Shown here: positions 23,395 through 33,992 of the stretch, one piece after another
Layout: each line of letters starts with the position of its first letter
Numbering within the stretch: the first letter of the stretch is position 1
Source of the DNA: Sabellastarte sp. h YS-2021
Taxonomy: Eukaryota > Annelida > Polychaeta > Sabellida > Sabellidae
Reading direction: 5' to 3'
DNA: 64,000 bases
Assembly: GCA_964017235.1 (NCBI GenBank)
Contig: OZ024930.1
Location: 27,594,614 to 27,658,613, forward strand
Notes under the pieces: generated by a model
Told to the model about the DNA's origin: nothing
Seen by the model: the letters and a program-made list of their open reading frames with translations, nothing else
Database searches by the model: none
Translations under genes and position numbers: made by a program

Positions 23395-23815
23395 TTTATG
23401 TCAGCTGACATTATGTCGTCACTCTGCGACGTTGGCGTCTGCGTACACATCTGCGTCCGCGTGAACAGCTTCTCCTCCAAAACTACAAGGCCTAGAGACA
23501 TGCTGTTTTTTTAAAAGATACCTTATCTATCGAGGATGAAAAATTGTTCAAGGCATGCAAATTTGTCTGTTCGTCTGTTTGCTATAGACATTGTAAGGGA
23601 GGTACCCACACCAAAAGTGTGAAAATTGCAACACTTTATCACAATTTACTCAGTGATTAATACAGGGATTTCTATCATATCTTGCATATATGTACTAGGC
23701 CAGAGGTAGATTCTCTTTTGTGAGTGTGAGACCTGGATCTGTCTTATTTTTTTTAAATAAATTTTTTAAATAAATTTTTAATGCATTAAAACTCATGACA
23801 TCATGCACTAAATCA
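23395..23815 (-). repeat. Module J2, inverted copy
   Basis: Reverse complement of 10871-11305 with mismatches: TTTTTATGTCAGCTGACATT, GCGTCCGCGTGAAC, ACCTTATCTATCGAGGATGA, then the poly-A/T rich block and catgcactaaatcacttat. Marks the outer end of the second A-B composite. Confidence 0.85.
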
Positions 23816-24768
23816 CTTATAACTTGAAAAGTGTTGCATTTAGAGCATTTTGTTAAAATATGTTATTCAGCTACTTTTTTCAGAGCTACAACATGGTGAG
23901 TAACTTGGGTGTCTGTCTCCATAGCTAAGTGAGTAATAGCTACTTTTGGGCTTTTCAGTAACTTCCATCATGAGTAAAATCACCTGTAACTTGAAAACTA
24001 TTGCATTTAGAGAATTTCCTATAAATATGTTATTCAGCTACTTTTGGGTCAGCTATAACATAGTAAAATTTCAGACCTGTAGCTCATGGCATAGCTGAGT
24101 AATAGCTACTTTTATGTTATCACTGTTGAGTAAATGACTTATAACTTGAAAACTATTGCATTTAGAGTATTTTGTTTCATATGTTATTCACCTATTTTGG
24201 GGTCAGCTATAACATAGTGGAGTTCCAAACCTGTGGCTCATTGCATAGCTGAGTAATAGCTACTTTGAAGTTCTCACTGTTGAGTAAATCAGTTGTAATT
24301 GGAAAACTATTGCATTTACAGAAATTTGTGTAAATATGTTATTCAGCTACTTTTCGGTCAGCTATAACATAGTGAAATTACAGACCTGTAGCTCATGGCA
24401 CAACTGAGCAATAGCTATTTTCAGGTACTGACTGTTGAGTAAATCAGTTGTAACTTGAAAAATATTGCATTTGGAGTATTTTGTTAAAATATGTTGTTCA
24501 CCTTCTTTTGGGTCAGCTATAACATAGTGAAATTACAGACCTATAACTCATGCCATAGCTGAGCAATAGCGATTTTCAGGTTCTCACTATTGAGTAAATC
24601 AGTTGTAACTTGAAAACTATTGCATTTACAGTATTTTGTTTAAATATGTTATTCACGTAATTTTTGGTCAGCTATAACATAGTGAAATTGCAGACCTGTA
24701 TGTCATGGCATAGCTGAGCAATAGCTACTTACAGGTTCTCACTGTTGAGTAAATCATTGTATCCACTG
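23816..24768 (-). repeat. Satellite B array 2, inverted
   Basis: Reverse complement of array 1: GGTCAGCTATAACATAGT and TCACTGTTGAGTAAATCA recur at about 155-bp spacing through six to seven monomers. The variant monomer (cagtaacttccatcatgag, near 23960) is again on the J2 side. No LINE is inserted here, so this copy shows the uninterrupted structure. Confidence 0.93.
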
Positions 24769-25085
24769 GATAGCCGCAGTGTGTAGAGAGATTTCACCAT
24801 TACCGCTCTAACGAAAAAAATATTATAGCTAGCCTTCTCAAGTTTGCAGGATATATTAATAACCATAAAATGTTGCCAGGGAATATTTTTGGCCTCATTT
24901 TGAAAAACAAGATGGCCGCCAGGGACATTTATTCGACTTTAAACAAGTACTTTTGTTGGCCCTCAAGAGCAAAGGGTATTATAGGTATAGATCTCAAATT
25001 CACAGGATATGTTCCTCATTATAAAATCTTGACTGGGAATATTTTTGGCCTCATTTTGAAGAACAAGATGGCTGCCACAGGTGTT
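24769..25085 (-). repeat. Module J1, inverted and partly duplicated
   Basis: Reverse complement of 7791-7962: ccactggatagccgcagtg, then tttggcctcattttga and aacaagatgg. A second partial copy of the tttttggcctcattttga block follows at about 25041-25060, so J1 is longer here than in copy I. Confidence 0.82.
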
Positions 25086-25833
25086 TCTTTGTCAGTCATG
25101 AAAAGTGCTTATATCTCCCTTATTATTGGTCCTAGAGGTTTGGGATGTTAAACCAACCTGTAGGAAATCATGGGCTGTTAATCTTTTGGTGTGGTCAGAT
25201 TTGAACTTTGACCTCTCCTTCAAGGTCAAACAAAGATAGCCAAACGTAAAAGTGCTTATAACTCGCTTATTATTGGTCCTAGAGGTTTGGGATGGTAACC
25301 AGACATATAGGAAATCATGGGCTGGGAATCTGTTGATGTGGTCCAATTTGACCTTGGGCCCCTCCTTCAAGGTCAAATGAGAATACCCAAACTAAAAAGT
25401 GCTTATAACTCACTTATTATTGGTCTTAGAGGTTTGGAATGGAAACCAACCTATAGAAAATCATGGGCTGGGAATCTTTTGGTGTGGTTGGATTTGACTT
25501 TGGACCCTGCCTTCAAGGTCAAACGAGGATAGCCAAATTTAAAAGTGCTTATAACTCGCTTATTAATGGTCCTAGAAGTTTGGGATGGTAAACCAACATA
25601 TAGGAAATCATGGGCTTGGATTCTTTTGGTGTGGTCAGATTTGACCTTGGACTCCTCCTTCAAGGTCAATTGATTATAGCCAAACTTAAAATTGCTTATA
25701 ACTCGCTTAATATTGGTCCTACAGGTTTGGGATGGTAAACCAACCTACAGGAAATCATGGACTGGGAATCTTCTGGTGTGGTCGGATTTGACCTTGGACC
25801 CCTCCTTCAAGGTCAAACAAGGATAGCCAAACT
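25086..25833 (-). repeat. Satellite A array 3, inverted, about 5 copies
   Basis: Reverse complement of the A monomer (ACTCGCTTATTATTGGTCCT, GGTTTGGGATGG, TTTGACCTTGGACCCCTCC, TTCAAGGTCAAACAAGGATA) at about 147-bp spacing. The array stops at GATAGCCAAAC, where the poly(T) of a minus-strand LINE begins. It resumes in phase at 31213. Confidence 0.93.
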
Positions 25834-26255
25834 TTTTTTTTTTTTTTTAATGTGTTTATTGGATATATGTACCACATTACAATACAAGAAGTCAGATTAC
25901 AAGACATAATACATTACTTGAAGTGCCAAGACCAAAACACACAATCAGACGGCTACAAAAACTAACACATTTAATATTAGACAAAAAGTACACATTATAA
26001 GTACTCCAGTAAACTCCATAAACTTTTGACTTTAATACATTATAACTACCAAAGTTGCAACATTAAGGTGATATTAATAACATTATAATGTTCTTGTTGT
26101 ACAAGAAAGATATTTCAGCTTAAATGAAAATGAAAATTATGGGGACCAGTTTATGTTTTCTATCCTATCTAATAACTCTTTATTATTATCAGCAACAGAC
26201 TTTTGTAAAATTATTTTGTAATACTTAATTCTTGACTTTGCAATACTTAAAAACT

Positions 26256-29200
26256 CTACAAAATTAGTATTTTTTTGTCTGTTCTGCAAAAATTCAAGTA
26301 ATGTTTTCCAAAGAGGATGAAAATATTCAAAAATTTATAAAAGGATGTTTTAAGCTGATTTATTCCTATGCCAAAGATGACTTCACAAATAGTGAATTGT
26401 ATTCTATCTGGCATATTATTTTGTTTGTTAAGCCAAACCTCCATTTCCTCCCAAAATTTCTTAGAAAGTGGACACAGAAATAAGTGATGCTCTATGGTGT
26501 CTATCGCTATGACACAACTATCACAATATGGTTCTGATTTAATTTTCCATTTGTATAAATTAAAATTACAATTTATTAGTCTATTTAGTATTTTATATTG
26601 AAATGTTTGCAAATATGTTTCTAGTGTTATGTGATGCGTTGCTGAGAAAATTAATTTCCATGACACACATTCTAAAAGAGGAAATAGGTCTGTCCAGGTA
26701 TTCACTGCAGTTGGTTCTTTTATTTCATTTCTGAGTAATTCCAAATATAATTGTTGGTTACTCACTTCAGCTATACTAAGGAGGTGTCCCTTTCGACTTA
26801 TATATATTTCACTTTGCATATTCATACTTGGTGGTGAACCTTTTAGTTTTTGCTTCCACAATTTTGGTATAGAGGTTATTAAAGTGTTATACATGTGTAT
26901 ATTTAATTTCCAGTCAAATTTATGCTTTAATTGTTGGAATGTTTGAATATGACCATTATTATCTAATAAACATTTTAATCTTAAATCATCAGATAAAATC
27001 GTACTACTTTTAAACAATTTATGGTCCAATGGTTTACCATTGCAACTGATATATTTATTATCAAAAATGTATTCATTCATTATTTCTTCAATACTCGATG
27101 GAGGTCTGCATTTAATTTTTTGCCAACATTTCAAAACCTGGCAATGAAATTCTGTTTTACATTGTTCAGTATAATAAGCTGGCGTTTTATGGTTTATTTG
27201 GTGTTTTTCTATGTTTAACAGGTACCAAGTTGGCTTAGTCCATTTCATATTATCACTTTTTAGTATTCTTTTAAGAAATCTAATTTTGGCGCTTTCATGC
27301 ACTAAAAATACATCAGTCATTTTCAATCCACCATCACAATAGTTTGCAATTATCGTTTCACGTTTTATTTTTGGTGTTTTATTGTCCCACAGAAAACTGA
27401 AAAGTATTTTATCTAATTTTTCAAGTATTTTTGTTGGACAAAAGATTAAACTTAATGCATAAACTATTTTTGGTATGACAAGAGTTTTAATGATGGATAC
27501 TTTGCCTTTCAGACTGAGTCTCCTAGATGACCATATTTGCAAGGTCTTTTCAATGGAGGCCAGTTTTTTTTTCAAAATTTAACTTTGTCATTTCTTTTTG
27601 GTCATAGGAAAACCAGATACCTAGTGTTTTAAAAGCTGCATGACTAACACAAAGTTGCTTTATTTCTTTTGGTAGGTTTATTTGTTTATTAGTGCAACTT
27701 CCAATGGGTATTATGGTGGATTTTTCTAAGTTAATTTTAAGCCCAGAATACTTTGCAAATCTGTGAAGTATTGTGACAGAGGCTATTACTGACTTCATGT
27801 TACTAATAAATAATGTGGTGTCATCTGCCAATTGGCAGATTCGAAATTCCTCGTTCATATGCTTTATTCCACAGATAAATCGGTTTTCCCTTATTTGTAT
27901 TGCAAATATTTCAGCAACCAGGATGAATAGCAGCGCTGAGATTGGGCACCCTTGTCTTACTCCACGACTAAGATTGAATGGTTGGGATAGGTATCCATTG
28001 TTTGTTACACAAGATTCAATATTTTTATGTAGGAGCTGAACCCAGCATATAAAATTTTCTCCAAAGTTATAAAGTTTTAAACATTTAATCAAGAAAGGCC
28101 ATTCTATACTATCAAATGCTTTTTCGAAATCAATTAAAAGGATATAACCAGGGAGATTGTTTTTTGCTGTATATGTCATTATATCCTTTATAATCCTAAT
28201 ATTTTGACCAATATACCTTCCCCTGATATATCCTACTTGATCGTCGTTTACTAATTTTGGTAATACCTTTTGTAATCTATTTGAAAGAGTTTTGGTTAAA
28301 ATCTTATAATCTGTGTTTAAAAGACTTAATGGTCTCCAATTTCGTAAATATCTTAGGTCTTTACCTTCTTTTGGAATAAGATTGATAATTCCCCTCTTTT
28401 GATCATTTGTCAATTCCCCATTTTTAAAAGAGTAGAGAAAGCTTTCATGTAGGAAGTCTTTTATATCTGGCCAAAAGAATTTATAAAAATTTGTTGTGAA
28501 GCCATCACTCCCTGGAGACTTATCATTTGGTAGCTGTTTTAATGCATTTGCGACTTCGTCTATTTTTAAATCATTTTCACAAATTTGTTTCTCCATGGCT
28601 TTTAATTTTGAGGTGTTTACTTGTAAAAATTCAGTGAGATCTAATTCCCCATCTATGGAAGAGCCTTGTTTTGTATATAAGTTTTTGTAGAACTTTCGTT
28701 GCTCATTAATAATGCTTGATGCATCTGTTATCAAAGTACCATTGCTATCAATTAACGCTTTAATGTACTTGATATTGTAATTTTGCTTTTCTAAGTTAAT
28801 AAAATATTTTGTATTTCTTTCTCCCTCTTCAATCCACTTTACCCTTGACCTGAATATTGCTCCATCAGCTTTACATTTCTCCAACTCTTCCCATTCTGCT
28901 TTAATTTTAAAATACTCTTCAGAGGTACCTGGACTTTTGATCAGTTCCTTTTCTAAATTATCAAGTTGCGCTTTTACCTTCAATTCATTTTCTCTTACAG
29001 CCTTAGCCTTTTTTATGGCATATGTGATTGTAACTGTTCGTATCCGACATTTAACATAGTCCCAAAAAGTGTTTTTGTTTTCAATCTTATATTCTTCAGC
29101 TTTTTTATTTCTATCTCTGACTTAATTAATTCAACATAAGCTTTATCATGAAGTAGTTTGTTATTAAACTTCCAATACACTAGACCTCTTTTCATTGTAT

Positions 29201-29960
29201 TTAATATTTCAATTTTGATATTTATTAAACTGTGATCTGACTGATTTCCTGGTTTAATACCACATTTTTTTATTATATAAGAAATTGATTCAGAAATCAA
29301 CCAAAAATCTAGCCTTGATTGGACAAGACCACATCTTGTTCGTTCTCGCCTTGTGAACTTTAATTCCTTTGGATGCCTAACCCTCCATATATCTGTTAGT
29401 TTATACTCCTCAATGAAACTTTTCAAATTCTTAGTATATGATGTGTAAATTTCATGTGTGCCTCCCTTTTTATCAATTTCATTATTCAAGTTTGTGTTGA
29501 AATCTCCCCCTATTATTAAATTTTTTTATGCTAAGTTTTGCAAAATATCTCTCAGTTCAGCTAAAAATGTTATTTGCTGGGCAAGACGGTCTCTTGTTGG
29601 TGCATAGATATTTACTAAGGTTAATGGCAGGCCTTCGATTTTACAATCAATAACTAATATCCTACCTGTCTGATCTTTACATTCAGATATTATTTTAATG
29701 TCAATCGCTAAACTGTCCTTGATCAAAATTGCTACCCCCCTACTGTTGCTTGTGCCATTTGAATAAAATATTTTGCCTCCCCACTCCCTATTCTAAGTGT
29801 TTTCATCTGTTTCTATGCTGTGGGTTTCTTGTAAGAATGTAATCCCAAAGTATGAGGTTTTCAGCCAATGAAAAATTTGTTGCCTCTTAGTTTTATCCCT
29901 AAGACCTCTAGAATTAAATGAATTTATTAGTATTTCTTTGCAGCTCAATATTCAGTTTAT
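26256..29960 (-). pseudogene. LINE ORF2: endonuclease, reverse transcriptase, C-terminal domain; several breaks
   Basis: Reading from 29960 down: FNSRGLRDK and FLQETH (endonuclease start), a break, then GVAILIKDS and LVNIYAPTRD to a stop at 29526, then RLDFWLIS and NQSDHSLI to 29013. From 28983: KWIEEGERNTKYFINLEK, LPNDKSPGSDGF, NWRPLSLLNTDYKI, ILLIDFEKAFDSIEW, SRGVRQGCPISALLF and the catalytic LADDTT. Near 27560 a frameshift falls within an A-rich stretch. The rest (27575-26256) holds IKTLVIPKIVY, FLWDNKTPKIKRE and a CDSC...IEHHLFLCP zinc-knuckle-like block typical of the L1/Tx1 group. Long undamaged stretches show a fairly young copy. Confidence 0.9.
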
Positions 29961-30524
29961 TTCTTTTGTGTTTATAACTGCTTTTATGTACAACTGTTTT
30001 GAATCCATTTTCATTTTGAGTATGTATGCAGCTTGTAGGTAGCATAATTTGGGGTATTTTTGTGTACGTATTACATACAACAGAGAAATTGTAACATACA
30101 AAGACATATATATACACACATAATGATAACAAATACAAACCAGCATGTGAAAAACATCCTGATATATGAAAGGGGAAATTTATTAAAAAAAACCTTCTGT
30201 TTCAAGGAACCTTTGATTGCTCTTATTTATGATGCTGAGTGAAGATGAATATATCAATATGATTGCTTTGTGAAAAATTATTTAATGATAATATCTGATG
30301 ATAATTGATGATCTTTGCATAGTTTTTTTTCCCATAAATTTGCATATTTCTATATCTGAGTAACCTAATTAATTGACTGAGTAGTTTATGACTTAACCAA
30401 CTTATCTAACTAATGACATTATCATGTAAACGACTTGTATTTTTTTCTAACCAATAACTCTTTCAATATTTTCAAGTAGTAGAACCCACAATCTTTTGTC
30501 AACATTTTCTAAAAGCAAGAACTT
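29961..30524. other. No gene seen; upstream of LINE ORF2
   Basis: AT-rich sequence without an ORF1 on the minus strand. A TATA/CACA stretch lies near 30105-30122. Either the 5' UTR of the LINE or unrelated DNA; the short frames here are not credible genes. Confidence 0.35.
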
Positions 30525-31212
30525 TCGAGTTACAACTGATTTACTCAACAGTGATACTCTGTGGCTGTAGCTCAGCTATACAGTGAGGTACAGGTCTGCA
30601 ATTTTACTATGTTATAGCTGACCCTAAGTAGGTCGATAATATATTTAAACAAAATACTGTAAATGCAACAGCTTTCAAGTTGCAACTTATTTACTCAGCA
30701 GTAATACTCTGAAAGTAGCATTTAAAGAAAATACTGTGCATGCAGTAGTTTTCAAGTAACAACTGTTTTACTCTACAGAGAAAATTTCAAAGTAGCTACC
30801 GCTCAGCTATGCTATGATCTAACGGTCTACAATTTGACTTTGAACCATATGTATGTGGAAAACATATTTAAGCCACATTTTCTATATGCAACAGTTTTCA
30901 AGTTACTACTGATTTACTCAACAGTGATACTCTAAAAGTGGCTGTAGCTCAGCTATGCAGTGAGGTACAGGTCTGCAATTTTACTATGTTATAGCTGACC
31001 CAAAAGTAGGTCAATAATATATTTAAACAAAATACTGTAAATTCAATAGCTTTCAAGTTACAACTCATTTACTCAGCAGTAATACTCTAAAAGTAGCATT
31101 TAAAAAAATCTGTGCATGCAGTAGTTTTCAAGTAACAACTGTTTTACTCTACAGAGAAAATCTCAAAGTAGCTACCGCTCAGCTATGCCAATGTCTACCG
31201 GTTTACAATTTG
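30525..31212 (+). repeat. Satellite B-like array 3, two 370-bp blocks
   Basis: B words (CTGATTTACTCAACAGTGAT, ACTATGTTATAGCTGACCC) occur at about 30536 and 30909. Each is followed by a shortened variant (tttactctacagagaaaat at about 30770 and 31145). The unit is a block of about 373 bp present twice, diverged from arrays 1 and 2. It is cut in mid-monomer at 31212, where satellite A begins. Confidence 0.85.
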
Positions 31213-32410
31213 ATAGCCAAACTTAAAAGTGCTTATAACTTACTTATATTGGTTCTTGAGGTTTGGGATGGTAAACCAACCAATAGGAAATCATGGGCTC
31301 GGAATGTTATGGTGTGGTCATATTTGACCTTGGGCCCCTCCTTCAAGGTCAAAAGAGAATAGCCAAACTTAAAAAGTGCGTACAACTCACTGATTATTGG
31401 TCCTTCAGGTTTGGGATGGTAAACCAACATATAGGAAATCATGGGCTGGAAATCTTCTGGTGTGGAAAGATTTGACCTTGGGCCCCTCCTTCAAGGTCAT
31501 ATGAGGATAGCCAAACTTAAAAGTGCTTATAACTTGCATATTATTGGTTGTACAGGTTTGGGATGGTAAACCAACCTACAGGAAATCGTGGGCTGGAAAT
31601 CATTTGGTGTTGTCAGATTTGACCTTGAGCCCCTCTTTCAAGGTCAAATGAGGATAGCCAAACTATGGATAGCCAAAAAGTGGTTACAACTCCCTTATTA
31701 TTGGTTGTACAGGTTTGGGATGGTAAACCAACTTGTAGGAAATCAGGGGCTGGGAATCTTCTGGTGTGGTCAGATTTAACCTTGGATCCCTCCTTCAAGG
31801 TCAAATGAGGATAGCAAAACCTAAAAATTGTTATAACTCCCTTATTATTGGTCCTAGAGGTTTGTAATATGAAACCAACCTACAGGAAATCATGTCCGAA
31901 TTTTCTGATGTTGTCATATTTGACCTTGGACCCATCCTTCAAGGTCAAACAAGGATAGCCAAACTTAAAAGTGCTTATAACTCGCTTATATTCGTCCTAG
32001 AAGTTTGGGATGGTAAACCAACCAATGGGAAATCATGGGCTAGGAATCTTATGGTGTGGTCACATTTGACCTGGGGCCCATCTTTCAAGGTCAAACAAGG
32101 ATAGTCAAACTTTAAAGTGCTTATAACTTGCTTATTATTGGTTCTAGAGGTTTGGGATGGTAAACCAACCTACAGGCAATCATGGGCTGGAAATCTTCTG
32201 GTGTGGACAGATTTGACCTTGGCCCCCCCCTCTTCAAGGTCAAACGAGGATAGCCAAATTTAAAAGTCCTTATAACTCACTTATTGTTAGTCCTAGAGGT
32301 TTGCAATGTCAAACCAACCTACAGGAAATCTTGTCCTGTGAATTTTCTGATGTTGTCGAATTTGACCTTGGACCCCTTCATCGAGGTCAAAAGAGGATAG
32401 CGAAACTTAT
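31213..32410 (-). repeat. Satellite A array 4, inverted, about 8 copies
   Basis: Same inverted orientation as 25086-25833 and in register with it. Units vary more here (e.g. a 15-20-bp duplication near 31660-31675). Each still carries the TTTGACCTTGGRCCC...TTCAAGGTCAAA pair. Confidence 0.92.
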
Positions 32411-32994
32411 TATTGTTGGTTTCTGTGCATTTAAAAGAAAATGATTCAAGTTATTTTGCTAAAGTTAGGCATACATTTGGCTTGCTTGGTATTGCATTTG
32501 GTACTGTTGTGGGTAAGTGAGTAAGAGTTATTAAGGTACACTCGAAAATTTTTGACCCAGAAGGTACTAGAGAAGTATTCTATTCAAAAGTGATTTTCGC
32601 CACTTTTGGAGGCCATCTTGTAGTGTAGTGGAAAAGAAAAAATTGAACCATTGCTTGGAAACTGTAAGAGATAGAGATCCATAGGGTAGTGGAAAAGTAT
32701 CCTATACATAAGGGAAAAATTTCAATTTTCATAAATTTTGGCGGCCATCGTGGATTTTAGCTGAAAATAAAAAATTTAAAATATCTTGGAAACCGTATAT
32801 AAGAGAGCAATTTCGAGTGAATTTTTTACCTGGAGGGTAGTAGTGAAGTAGCCTATACAAAAGGATAAAATTTTAATTTTTGCAAATTTTGGTGACCATC
32901 TTGGATTTTAGCTGAAAATAAAAAATTGGAAATATCTCCGTAACAGTAAAAAGATGGAGCAATTTCAAGTGAATTAGTGAGAAATTTACATACT
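32411..32994. repeat. Tandem repeat D, about 130-148 bp, 2-3 degenerate copies
   Basis: The GGCCATCTTG / GGCCATCGTG / GACCATCTTG word recurs at about 32611, 32743 and 32891. Units share gctgaaaataaaaaatt, ATATCTTGGAAACCGTA and gtagcctatacaaaagg. No coding signal. Confidence 0.75.
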
Positions 32995-33990
32995 TTGTCG
33001 TCAAATACTCACCTGACAAAATAACTTTATATTTAGCAATTTTATGACAAGCTTTTACTGTGCCTATGGACTACTTTTCAGATACTGACCCCTGACTGAC
33101 CAGTATATTTGACTTTTATGACAACTTTTCACTCTGCCTGAAATGACTACCTTTCCTATATAGTGTGTCACAACTATGTTTGCATGCATTAGTCATAAAC
33201 TAGTCACTTTTGGCTAACTAAAGGCAAATATATTTGACAATTTTATGACAAACTTCCATGCCATGCCTGAAAAGACTATACCTTTTACTTATTGACAAAT
33301 GAGTGTGATATATTAATCATAAAAGAGTCACCTCTGAAAAAAACTAACAAGTGTACATCAGTCAGATGTGACTACTTTGTGACTAATGTATGACAAACAT
33401 TCATTTGTGAATAAGAAAAAGGTAGTCATTTCAGGCACGGTACAAAGTTTGTCATAAAATTGTCAGATATATTTGTCTTCAGTTTTTCAGAGGTGACTAG
33501 TTTGTGACTAATATTTGACAAACATACAGTTGTCAATGTGGAAAAGGTAGTCATTTCAGGCACAGTAAAAAGTCTGTCATAAAATAGTCAAATATACTGA
33601 TCACTAGTTAGTCAGAGATGACTATTTTGTGACTATGTGGTGACTGATATATGACATACTATTGACTAATATGTTTGACTATCTTTGGACAAACATTTTA
33701 CTGTGCCTGAAATGACTACCTTTGGCACAGTGACAAGTGTATGTTTGTCATATATTAGTCAGAAAATAGGCATCTCTGACTAACAACTAGCAAGTGTATG
33801 CTAGTCATTAATTAGTCATTAACTTGTCATTAGTTAATCAGAGGCGACTTTTCTGACTAATATATGACAAACTAATGACTAATAAAAGTTGTTTACTGAC
33901 AAGTTTATGACTAGATATACTTGACGAGTTTTAAACAAATAAACACTAGTCATTAGGGTAGTCACTTATTTGTCATTTCGGTTTTCAGTG
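32995..33990. repeat. Foldback element built of inverted ~145-200-bp subrepeats
   Basis: The left half has TTTTATGACAA...CTGTGCCTGAAATGACTACC units. The right half, from about 33360, has the reverse (GGTAGTCATTTCAGGCACAG, then GTCATAAAATAGTCA). Many words are TGACTAAT / ATTAGTCA. Around 33680 orientation changes again. The right end abuts the truncated gypsy copy at about 33993. The element could form extensive hairpins; noncoding. Confidence 0.7.
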
Positions 33991-33992
33991 TA

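Larger units (their letters stand above)
25834..31212 (-). mobile_element. L1/Tx1-type LINE inserted in satellite A
   Basis: A minus-strand LINE with a 16-18-nt poly(A) tail (poly(T) at about 25834-25850), as in L1-type elements and unlike the L2/CR1 copies here. ORF2 runs from about 29960 to 26256. The satellite A word GATAGCCAAAC occurs immediately left of the poly(T) and again at 31213-31223, where array A resumes in the same phase. The whole 5.4 kb may thus be one insertion with an 11-bp target duplication. If so, B-like repeats at 30525-31212 form the 5' end of the inserted segment. The weaker alternative is that the LINE ends near 29960-30500. Confidence 0.78.
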
